Shown here piece after piece: positions 1 through 7,113 of a stretch of DNA of 64,000 nucleotides. Each line of letters starts with the position of its first letter. The first letter of the stretch is position 1. The translations under genes were made by a program, and so were the position numbers. The stretch is from Halorarum halophilum. GTDB taxonomy: Archaea > Halobacteriota > Halobacteria > Halobacteriales > Haloferacaceae. The notes beneath the pieces are model-generated. The model was given only the letters and a program-made list of their open reading frames with translations, was not told where the DNA came from and made no database searches. The DNA is taken from the NCBI RefSeq assembly GCF_013401515.1, contig NZ_CP058529.1, forward strand, positions 1,364,001 to 1,428,000, written 5' to 3'.

Positions 1-15
1 ATACACGAGCGGCGA

Positions 16-1416
16 CTACGTCTCTTCGATCAGGCCGCCGTTCCGGACGGCGTCGAAGAAGTTCGGCTCCTCGGCGGCGGTCTCGACCTGGCCGCCCTTC
101 AGCGCTATCTCGAGGCCGTCGAAGGTGTCAACGTGCGAGCGCGCCCGACAGAGCGGACTCCCGGGACCGACCGGAGCCGCGAACTCCAGCGCGTAGATTC
201 CCAATTCCGGGACGACGTACCCGCTGGTGTCGCCGCCGGCGACGCAGGCACGTTCCAGCCCGGTCTCAGCCAGCACGTCGCGCAAGATCCGCCCCTGCTG
301 TCGGCCGAGTCGCCGACCGACGCGCTCGTCGTCGATGCCGAGTTCCCGAGCGCGCGCGCTCGTCCGCTCGACGATCGAATCGTCGGGGCCGCGGGCCGAG
401 TAGACGATGGGGCTCTCGCCGCGCTCGATCGCGTCAGTCGCCGCCTCCACGGCTCGCGCTCTCGCGTCGTCGGCCGCGTCGGGGTCGACGAGCGCCGGCG
501 CGTCAAGCGGCAAGCCGACGAACCCGTGGTCGAGCGCCCACTCGATCTGGGCGGCGTTGACGGGCGATGCGCTCCCCGAGACGACGACCGTCCGATCGAC
601 GGCGTCGAGCGTCTGCGGCAGGTCGGGGTCGTCGACGACCCCGACCGACCGCCAGTGGTCGGCCAGCGCGTAGTTCAGCCCCGAGGAGCCGACGGCGAAG
701 AGCGGGCCGTCGTCCGGGCGCCGCTCCCAGAGGAGGCGGCCGACCGTCCGCTGGTGGTCGTGGTTCAGACCGTCGAAGACGACGACGTCGCTCTCCGCGA
801 GCGTGGATTCGAGCGCCCGGTCGAGGTCGTCGTCGGCCCCGCCGTCGAGGTGCCGGATCTCGAGGTTGCCGACGGAGCGGTCGGTCTGCTCGCCAAGGTG
901 GTCCACGAGGTCGGCCTCCCGCATCGGCGTCACCGGGTGGTCGCGCATCGTCGGGTGTCGATCGAGTCGGTAGGTCTCCCCGTCCACCGTCGCGAAGAGG
1001 TTGCCGAACAGGACGTAGCGCCCGCGCGGGGCGAGCGACGGCGCGGCGACGACGACGGGGACGAACGGCGAGTCGACGGCGCGCTGGCCGACGTCAAGGG
1101 CCCGACCGATGCTCCCCACCTCCGGAGAGGAGTCGAACGTCGAGCAGACCTTGTACTGGAATACGTCGGCGTCGAATCGACCGAGCGCCGCGAATGCGTC
1201 CGTGAGTTCCTCCTCCATCTCCGCCGGCGTCATGCTCCGACTGGTGCCGGCGACGCCGACTGCCCGCACCGCGTCGAACTCCTCCAGGTCCCCGGGCTCG
1301 GGTGGTTCGAGGAAGAGCACCGTCGGGACGCCGCAGAGCGACAACGCCTCCAGCACGTCGGTCGAGCCGGTGAAGTCGTCGCCGTAGTAGGCGAGGAGGA
1401 AGTCCGAACCGACCAT
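16..1416 (-). CDS. Four-carbon acid sugar kinase family protein (DUF1537, OiaK/OtnK-like)
   Basis: Predicted cytosolic ATP-dependent kinase of sugar acids or their keto derivatives. The 466 residues match the usual length of the family. The N-terminal substrate domain opens with the hallmark YYGDDFTGSTD (residues 10-20). The C-terminal nucleotide domain shows a GGDTSG loop (about 394-399) and the closing LKGGQ motif (about 439-443). It starts 1 base after the stop of the RuBisCO-like gene, so the two are almost certainly cotranscribed. In bacteria, DUF1537 kinases beside RuBisCO-like proteins phosphorylate 3-oxo-isoapionate (OiaK) in D-apiose catabolism; other members act on erythronate or threonate. 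The pairing favours an OiaK-like role, but the substrate is inferred from context. Confidence 0.9.
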   Translation of the reverse strand: MVGSDFLLAYYGDDFTGSTDVLEALSLCGVPTVLFLEPPEPGDLEEFDAVRAVGVAGTSRSMTPAEMEEELTDAFAALGRFDADVFQYKVCSTFDSSPEVGSIGRALDVGQRAVDSPFVPVVVAAPSLAPRGRYVLFGNLFATVDGETYRLDRHPTMRDHPVTPMREADLVDHLGEQTDRSVGNLEIRHLDGGADDDLDRALESTLAESDVVVFDGLNHDHQRTVGRLLWERRPDDGPLFAVGSSGLNYALADHWRSVGVVDDPDLPQTLDAVDRTVVVSGSASPVNAAQIEWALDHGFVGLPLDAPALVDPDAADDARARAVEAATDAIERGESPIVYSARGPDDSIVERTSARARELGIDDERVGRRLGRQQGRILRDVLAETGLERACVAGGDTSGYVVPELGIYALEFAAPVGPGSPLCRARSHVDTFDGLEIALKGGQVETAAEEPNFFDAVRNGGLIEET

Positions 1417-1417
1417 C

Positions 1418-2695
1418 TCAGCGACCGCTCCCGACGGGACCGTAGTATTCGATCGCGGTCCGCAGTTCCTCGTGGGTTTCGGCGTACTCCTCTAGCGGAA
1501 TCCCCCGCATCGCCGCCTCCCACCCCTGCTTGATGTGGGCCACCCCCGCGGCCGGCCCGTCGGGGTGCCCCAAGATGCCACCGCCGGCGAGGTACATCAG
1601 GTCCGGGTTGCCGAGCGCCTCGTAGGTTTCGGGGGCCTGCCCGGCCCACTGTCCGGACGAGAACACCGGCATCACCCTGTCGTCCTCGTCGGCGATGGGC
1701 GCCTGGCAGGCCCGCGCCGAGCGGACGACCGACGCGTCGGACTCGCAGAACTTGTTCCGGATCCCGTTCACGTGCATGTGGTCCGCGCCCGCGAGGCGGA
1801 AGAACGTGTGGTAGGCGGCGTAGTCGAATCCGAGGAGCGGATGTCGGGAGAGCGCCCCCCACCCGTTGCGGTGTGCGTGGATCGGCAGGTCGGCCTCCCG
1901 GCGCAGGTCCAGGAGGCCCGAGATGCCCACGCTGTTCATGCTCACCATCACGCAATTGCCCCCGGCGTCCTTCACGGCGTCGTGGCGCTCGAGCATCTCG
2001 TGGACGCTCCCGGTGATGTTGCAGGCGTACATCACCTCCTGGCCGGTCTCGGCCTCGTGGTCGCGGACGACGTCCATGACCGCCTCGACGCGCTCCTCGA
2101 CCGGCGAGTACGGCGGATCGGCAATGAGTTCGTCGTCCTTCACGAAGTCCAGGCCGGCGTCGACGACCTCGGCGACGGTGTCGGCCGTCTCCGCGGGCGT
2201 GAGGCCCACGTTGGGCTTGACGATGGTGCCGATTATCGGGCGGTCCTCGACGCCGACAATCTCGCGGGTGCCCTCGATCCCGAACTGCGGGCCGGGGCAC
2301 GACCGAGTGAACGAGTCCGGGAGTTCGAGATCGAGGAGTCGGAGACCGGAGAACTGCCGCAACTCGAAGAGGTTGCCCGCGACCGTCGCGCGGAGGTTGG
2401 GCAGCGACGCGCCGACGTTCTCCGCGGGGAACGAGACGACGACCCGCGCCCGCCGGTACTCAGGATTCGCCGATCGCTCCGGCTCCGCCGCGCCGGGAAG
2501 CGACGGTTCGTCGGCCACGTCGAGTTCCACCAAATCCTCGACGCGTGCGCCGTGGCGCGCCTCCAGTTCCCCCGTCTCCCCCGGGACGTCGACGAACGTC
2601 CCCGAGGACTGTTCGCCTGCCATCGCGCTCGCCGCCTCGCGGAGGGGTCGGGCCGTCTCTATCAGGTACGTTGCCCTGAGGCGTTCGTCGCTCAC
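1418..2695 (-). CDS. RuBisCO-like protein (RuBisCO large-chain superfamily, OiaX/OiaT-like)
   Basis: A 425-residue RuBisCO large-chain superfamily member, first gene of a two-gene unit with the DUF1537 kinase. By eye, the equivalents of the RuBisCO catalytic residues are: K160 (K175 in plant numbering), the carbamylation segment K186-D-D-E189, the H275-R276 pair, H308, K315 and a GGG phosphate loop at 371-373. The second lysine of the IKPK motif is replaced (VKPN, residue 162), which argues against true CO2 fixation. In bacterial apiose pathways such proteins decarboxylate 3-oxo-isoapionate 4-phosphate (OiaX) or transfer/hydrolyse it (OiaT). This is the most economical role beside a DUF1537 kinase. 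A form III RuBisCO or an MtnW-type enolase is less likely from the residues and neighbours. Confidence 0.88.
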   Translation of the reverse strand: MSDERLRATYLIETARPLREAASAMAGEQSSGTFVDVPGETGELEARHGARVEDLVELDVADEPSLPGAAEPERSANPEYRRARVVVSFPAENVGASLPNLRATVAGNLFELRQFSGLRLLDLELPDSFTRSCPGPQFGIEGTREIVGVEDRPIIGTIVKPNVGLTPAETADTVAEVVDAGLDFVKDDELIADPPYSPVEERVEAVMDVVRDHEAETGQEVMYACNITGSVHEMLERHDAVKDAGGNCVMVSMNSVGISGLLDLRREADLPIHAHRNGWGALSRHPLLGFDYAAYHTFFRLAGADHMHVNGIRNKFCESDASVVRSARACQAPIADEDDRVMPVFSSGQWAGQAPETYEALGNPDLMYLAGGGILGHPDGPAAGVAHIKQGWEAAMRGIPLEEYAETHEELRTAIEYYGPVGSGR

Positions 2696-2755
2696 GGCTC
2701 CGTCACCATCCGTCGGGGATCGATAGCGATCCGACCGGTCTCTCGTTCCATGGCG

Positions 2756-2887
2756 TTACCGTATCCGTCGGTCCGCATTAAGTGCCCTCCACCGTCCCTG
2801 GTTGCCGTAGCCGAACACCGCCACCGGTCGACCGTCGAGGACGGACAGGTTGGCGTCCTCGTCGTGGGAGACCCTCGTCTCTGACAT
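2756..2887 (-). pseudogene. Ketol-acid reductoisomerase-like N-terminal remnant
   Basis: A 43-codon frame that begins with ATG and ends in TAA. Residues 9-37 read like the N-terminus of ketol-acid reductoisomerase (KARI): an acidic DEDANLSVLDG lead, then AVFGYGNQGR, the Rossmann dinucleotide loop, then ALN. Immediately after ALN the homology stops and the frame closes. Full KARIs are about 330 residues or more, so more than 85 percent is missing. It lies 60 bases upstream of the RuBisCO-like gene on the same strand. A KARI-like oxidoisomerase would be the enzyme expected before an OiaK/OiaX pair. It could conceivably be expressed as a short peptide, but it lacks any catalytic domain. The space between it and the next enolase contains a second copy of a VTFD-stop tail, suggesting local rearrangement. 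Confidence 0.7.
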
Positions 2888-2991
2888 CGGTGCATCGGTC
2901 GGCGGGACGGACCAAGACGGTACCGGCGGTCCCTCGGGCCGCTCGCTTGAACGCGACGAGGCGTTCGTCAGTCGAACGTGACAGGGTGCCT

Positions 2992-4086
2992 TCAATCGAA
3001 GGTGACGAGGTGTTCCTCCTTCGCGTCGGGGTCGACGCGGTACCCGTGGCCTGGACGGTCCGGCAGGAGGACGGTGCCGTCCTCGATTACCGGGGACGGG
3101 TCGAGGAGCGGCCCCACGTCGTACTCGGGAATGTACTCGACGACGAACCCCGTCTGCGCGGCGCTGACGAGGTGCGCGCTGACGACGTAGTAGAAGTGCG
3201 TTGCCAGTGGGACGTCGTACGTCGCCGCGAGGTCGGCGACGCGCGTCGCGCCGGAGACCCCGCCCGCCCGGATCAGGTCCGGCTGGGCGACCTCCATGCC
3301 GCCGCGCTCCAGGAGGCGGATGAACTGCTCGGGGCGGTTCAGCATCTCGCCCGTCGCAAGCGGCGGCCCCGTCGCCTCCGCCACTCGCCGGTGGCCCTCG
3401 AGGTTGAACTCCGTGATGGGCTCCTCGACCCAGTCGACGCCGTGTTCGTCCATCGCCTCGACCGTCTCGATTGCCTCCGAGACGGTCCACGCCTGGTTGG
3501 CGTCAACGAAGACGTCGGCGTCGGAGCCGACCGCCTCGCGCACCTCGGCGACGCGGCGGGCCTCCTCCGCAGTCGACTTGTCGCCCACCTTCGTCTTGAA
3601 CGCGGTGAAGCCCTCGTCGGCGAATCCCCCGTGCAGCGCCCGGAGTTCGTCGAGGTCATGGTGGGCGTCCATGCTGGAGGCGTACGCCCTGACGCGGTCG
3701 TCGTCGCCGCCGAGGAGCCGGTAGAGCGGCTGCCCTGCGGCCTTGGCTTTGATGTCCCAGCAGGCGACGTCGATGGCGGCCCGGGGCCACGCCGACAGAC
3801 CCAGTTCGCCGTAGTAGACGGTTTGCGCCCGGAGCCGCTGCCGCAGTTCCTCCGTGGCGAAGGGGTCGGCGCCGACGACGAGGTCCCGGAACTGCGAGTC
3901 GACGAAGCGCTCCATCAGGTCGGGCGCGAAGCCGAGCGAGTTCATCCACCCCGTCCCGGTGTACCCCTCGTCGGTCTCCAGTTCCACGACGACGGTGTAC
4001 ATGTCGGTGATTTCGAGCCGCGAGTCGCCGACGACCCGGTCGAGCGGCTGGTGGAGCGTGTAGGTCTCGACGTCGGTGATCTCCAT
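2992..4086 (-). CDS. Mandelate racemase/muconate lactonizing enzyme family acid-sugar dehydratase
   Basis: Enolase-superfamily enzyme of 364 residues with an N-terminal capping domain (about 1-125) and a TIM-barrel. The MR-subgroup signature is complete: KTK at K164/K166, metal ligands D195 (FVDANQAW), E221 (VEEP) and E247 (ATGE), and a general base H297 in ATHFYY. Such enzymes abstract the proton alpha to a carboxylate and usually dehydrate aldonic or aldaric acids to 2-keto-3-deoxy acids. Substrate not determined; the KxK plus distal His arrangement resembles galactarate/talarate-type dehydratases. It is divergent from an SDR across 78 bases and lies upstream of the KARI remnant and the RuBisCO-like unit on the same strand. 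Confidence 0.88.
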   Translation of the reverse strand: MEITDVETYTLHQPLDRVVGDSRLEITDMYTVVVELETDEGYTGTGWMNSLGFAPDLMERFVDSQFRDLVVGADPFATEELRQRLRAQTVYYGELGLSAWPRAAIDVACWDIKAKAAGQPLYRLLGGDDDRVRAYASSMDAHHDLDELRALHGGFADEGFTAFKTKVGDKSTAEEARRVAEVREAVGSDADVFVDANQAWTVSEAIETVEAMDEHGVDWVEEPITEFNLEGHRRVAEATGPPLATGEMLNRPEQFIRLLERGGMEVAQPDLIRAGGVSGATRVADLAATYDVPLATHFYYVVSAHLVSAAQTGFVVEYIPEYDVGPLLDPSPVIEDGTVLLPDRPGHGYRVDPDAKEEHLVTFD

Positions 4087-4164
4087 ACACGGCGTGGGAC
4101 GGTCTTCGAGATAAAGCTACGTCCCGGGCGAAGAGCTAAGCCCGCACCGTCGGTGTGTGGCGGC

Positions 4165-4941
4165 ATGACGAGCGAGTTCGAGCACGTCCCGGTTTCGGTC
4201 GCGGGGAAGACGGCGGTGGTCGTGGGCGGCACGAGCGGCATCGGGCGCGCGATCGCGCGGGCGTTCGCCGCTGACGGGGCGGACGTGGTCGCGTCCAGCC
4301 GGACCGAGGAGCGCGTCGAGGAGACGACCGCGGAACTCCGCTCGCTGGAGGCGTCCTCGGTCGCCGTCACCTGCGACGTCACCGACCGCGATTCGCTCGT
4401 CGCCCTCTACGAGGCGACCGCCGACGAGTTCGGGGGCGTCGACGTGCTGGTGAACTCCCCGAGCGCCATCGCCCGCCGGGGGCTGCTCGACGTGACCGAG
4501 GAGGAGTGGGCGTCCGTCCTCGGCGTGCAACTGACGGGGGTCGTCCGCACGTGTCAGACCTTCGCCCGTCGGATGGACGGGGGGAGCCTCGTCAACATCT
4601 CGTCGCTCTCGTCCGTCGTGACGATGGCGGACCTCGTCGCCTACTCGACGGCGAAGGGGGCCATCGACGCGTTCACGCGCAACGCCGCCAAGGAGTTGGC
4701 CCCCGAAATCCGCGTCAACGCCATCCGACCCGGGTACGTCGCGACCCCCCAGACGGCGGACGCCTACGCCGAGGGGAGCTACCGGTACGAACGCATCCGC
4801 GAGCGCGCGCCGATGGGACGGATGGCCGACCCCGGGGAGATTGCCGGCGCGGCGATTTACCTCGCCAGCGACGCGGCGTCGTACACGACGGGGGAGATCC
4901 TCACCGTCGACGGCGGCTTCGCCGCGAGCGCCTTCGAGTAG
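4165..4941 (+). CDS. SDR family oxidoreductase with atypical NSPS motif
   Basis: Classical-type short-chain dehydrogenase of 258 residues. The cofactor loop is GGTSGIG (21-27) and the catalytic triad is S147, Y160 and K164 (YSTAK). The structural NNAG motif after beta-4 is replaced by NSPS (97-100), which is unusual for the family. The likely role is oxidation or reduction of a sugar, lactone or keto-acid intermediate with NAD(P). ATG at 4165 was chosen because it gives a normal SDR N-terminus and leaves 78 bases for divergent promoters; a much longer upstream frame is an antisense shadow of the enolase gene. The stop abuts the convergent enolase pseudogene. Confidence 0.88.
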   Translation: MTSEFEHVPVSVAGKTAVVVGGTSGIGRAIARAFAADGADVVASSRTEERVEETTAELRSLEASSVAVTCDVTDRDSLVALYEATADEFGGVDVLVNSPSAIARRGLLDVTEEEWASVLGVQLTGVVRTCQTFARRMDGGSLVNISSLSSVVTMADLVAYSTAKGAIDAFTRNAAKELAPEIRVNAIRPGYVATPQTADAYAEGSYRYERIRERAPMGRMADPGEIAGAAIYLASDAASYTTGEILTVDGGFAASAFE

Positions 4942-5382
4942 TCACGCCCCGGTCACGCGGCGTTCGACGCCGTCGGCCTCCAGCACCGAGTCGGCGAGTT
5001 CGGTCCCGAGGCCGGGACCCTCGGGGAGCAGGAGGTGGCCGTCCTCGGCCTCGGCAGGCGTCGTCACGAGTTCGCGGTGCCACCCGTTGTAGCGACCCCG
5101 GACGGACTCCATGATCACTCGGGTTCGGCGCCGCGGCCCCGAGGTGGAGGTTCGCGAAGTGCAACACCGGCCCGCCGCAGTTGTGTGGGGCGAACGGCAC
5201 CTGGTTCGCCTCGGCCATCGCCGTCACCTTCCCGGCCTCCGTGAGCCCGCCCATCCACTCGATATCGAACATCACGACGTCGACCGGTACCCGCGAGAGG
5301 AGGTGGTTGTAGTCGTACTTCGTCACGTCTCCTCGAAGTCCATGTCCGAGAGGCCGATCGTCTCCACGGCGGTGATTTCCAT
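4942..5382 (-). pseudogene. Internally deleted and frameshifted enolase-superfamily gene
   Basis: Three separated pieces of one mandelate-racemase-type gene are readable on the minus strand. From ATG 5382 the first 19 codons (MEITAVETIGL...) match the start of the local enolase genes. The frame then hits a TGA and jumps to a piece from the C-terminal barrel (DVVMFDIEWMGGLTEA, then APHNCGGP with the usual late His). A further frameshift near 5117 leads into the tail (ESVRGRYNGW ... LPEGPGLGTEL) ending in TGA at 4942. About 200 residues carrying the KxK lysines and metal ligands are missing. It cannot make an active enzyme. Confidence 0.85.
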
Positions 5383-5437
5383 GCGGGAGGGTTACCTCGC
5401 CAGGACAGATAGCTCCCGACGCGATGGAACTCGACGC

Positions 5438-6097
5438 CTAGAACGCGCCGAACTCGCGGTAGGCGTCGAGCGGTGACGTCCCGTCGCGGACAGCCTCGCG
5501 CACCTCGTCCTCGGTCCCCGCCTTGGTCTCGGCGCGCTCCAGCACCGCCTCGGCGACATCGCTCGGGACGCAGACGACGCCGTCGACGTCGCCGACGAGC
5601 ACGTCGCCGGGGCGGATCTCCACGCCGCCGACGAGCGCGGGCACGTCCCAGTCGTCGAGTCGCCATCGGGGCGGCGCGTCCGCCGGCGTCCGATAGCGCG
5701 AGAAGACGGGGAAGCCCTGCTCGAGGATGAAGCGCACGTCTCGGACGCCGCCGTCGACGACCGCGCCCCGGCACCCCCCCGCGGCGAGCGCCGTCGTCGA
5801 TAGCTCGCCGAGGTGGGCCGACTCGTCGTCGTTCGTCTCGTAGGCGACGACGCCGTGTTCGGGGACGTCTCCCAGCATCCGCAGGAAGCGCTCGATGTTC
5901 TCATCGTAGTCGGTCCCCTCGTCGGGGTGGCCCCGAACCGGGAAGGCGAGCCCGGCCATTCGGGTGTCGAGGGTCAGCGGGCCGACGTCGCTCCGGAGCG
6001 TCCGGCGCTCGTAGCCGAGTGCGTCGAGGCCGTCGGCCACCGCGCCTGGGTGCAACTGTTCGTACCGGTCACAGAGCTCGTCGTCGCTCAGTGCCAT
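5438..6097 (-). CDS. RraA family protein (HMG/CHA aldolase or oxaloacetate decarboxylase-like)
   Basis: A 219-residue RraA-fold protein. The family core is visible: GELSTTALAAGGCRG (97-111), the DGGVRD segment with R119 and D120 that bind the substrate carboxylate and metal, and a later GDVDGVVCVP strand. Family members are metal-dependent class II aldolases or decarboxylases acting on 4-hydroxy-2-keto acids or oxaloacetate; RraA itself is an RNase E regulator, improbable in an archaeon. In this cluster it may cleave a hydroxy-keto acid from the dehydratase step. ATG 6097 gives a typical N-terminus (MALSDDELCDRYEQL); a longer frame upstream to 6244 is low-complexity and unlikely. Confidence 0.86.
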   Translation of the reverse strand: MALSDDELCDRYEQLHPGAVADGLDALGYERRTLRSDVGPLTLDTRMAGLAFPVRGHPDEGTDYDENIERFLRMLGDVPEHGVVAYETNDDESAHLGELSTTALAAGGCRGAVVDGGVRDVRFILEQGFPVFSRYRTPADAPPRWRLDDWDVPALVGGVEIRPGDVLVGDVDGVVCVPSDVAEAVLERAETKAGTEDEVREAVRDGTSPLDAYREFGAF

Positions 6098-6323
6098 GGC
6101 CTCCCTGCTCCGGTGACAAAGGTAAAGCTTCGGCCGGTCGTCGTCGGTCGTCCGTCCGTGGAGGGTTCTTACCGCGTCGGACTGGATATCTCGATGTCGA
6201 CGGCTAGTTCGTCGCTGCTGTCTACGTCGGTCGGGCTCGCCCACTGCGGGCAGCCCGGCCTGACCGGTTCGACCGCCAGCGAGGGATGCGAGAGACTATT
6301 ACACACAGTCGTGACATCACCGC

Positions 6324-7109
6324 ATGAGCGGACGATTCGACGGCGAGACTGCCATCGTCACGGGGTCTAGCAAGGGCATCGGCATGTCGATCGCCAAAGC
6401 GCTGGCCCGGGAGGGCGCGAACGTAGTCACGAACTCCCGCTCCCACGAGCGAGCGGAGGCGGCCGCAGAGGAGATAGCCGCCGAGGTCGACGGCGCGTCG
6501 ACGCTCCCCGTCGAGTGCGACGTGACCGACCCGGACTCGGTGTCGGCGCTCGTCGACGCGACGGTCGAGGAGTTCGGCCGCCTCGACGTGATGGTGAACA
6601 ACGCCGGGATGACCATCATCGACCCCGCCGAGGAGATGGCTCCCGAGGACTGGCGACAGGTGATAGACGTCGACCTCTCGGGCGTATTCTACGGGTCGCA
6701 GGCCGCGGGCCGGCGGATGATAGAACGGGGCGACGGCGGCGCGATAGTCAACGTCTCCAGCATGATGGGGTCGATGGGGCTCCACATGCGAACGCCGTAC
6801 TGTGCGGCTAAGGGCGGCGTCGACAACCTCACCCGGACGCTAGCGGTCGAGTGGGCCGAACACGGGGTCCACGTCAACGCGCTTGCCCCCGGGTACATCC
6901 GCACGGCCATCACCGACCAGTCGATGGAGTCGGCGGGCTACACCGAAGCGGAGGTACGGAACCGGACTCCGCTCGGGCGGTTCGGTTCCACGGAGGAGAT
7001 GGCGAACTGTGCGCTCTTTCTCGCCTCGCGGGACAACTTCGTGACCGGCGAGGTGCTCACGGCCGACGGGGGCTGGACGGCGTTCGCGTGGGGAAGCCGG
7101 GGTCGGTGA
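6324..7109 (+). CDS. SDR family oxidoreductase (sugar dehydrogenase-like)
   Basis: A 261-residue classical SDR with TGSSKGIG (13-20), NNAG (92-95) and the S146/Y159/K163 catalytic set (YCAAK). The C-terminal LTADGGWTAF is the usual SDR ending. The serine-lysine around the cofactor loop and CDVTD after beta-3 fit glucose/gluconate-type dehydrogenases. It probably oxidises a sugar or a sugar acid at one carbon with NAD(P). An AT-rich patch (about 6291-6302, gactattacaca) sits about 25 bases upstream, consistent with its own promoter. It converges on the aminotransferase gene, 4 bases apart. Confidence 0.9.
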   Translation: MSGRFDGETAIVTGSSKGIGMSIAKALAREGANVVTNSRSHERAEAAAEEIAAEVDGASTLPVECDVTDPDSVSALVDATVEEFGRLDVMVNNAGMTIIDPAEEMAPEDWRQVIDVDLSGVFYGSQAAGRRMIERGDGGAIVNVSSMMGSMGLHMRTPYCAAKGGVDNLTRTLAVEWAEHGVHVNALAPGYIRTAITDQSMESAGYTEAEVRNRTPLGRFGSTEEMANCALFLASRDNFVTGEVLTADGGWTAFAWGSRGR

Positions 7110-7113
7110 GGAT

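Noticed and set aside
133-1533. Long plus-strand frame opposite the DUF1537 kinase
   Set aside because: Antisense shadow of a GC-rich gene: Arg/Val/Asp-rich with no recognisable protein features.
1418-2695. A true RuBisCO for CO2 fixation
   Set aside because: A key substrate-loop lysine is replaced and the partner gene is a DUF1537 kinase, not a phosphoribulokinase or ribose-bisphosphate isomerase.
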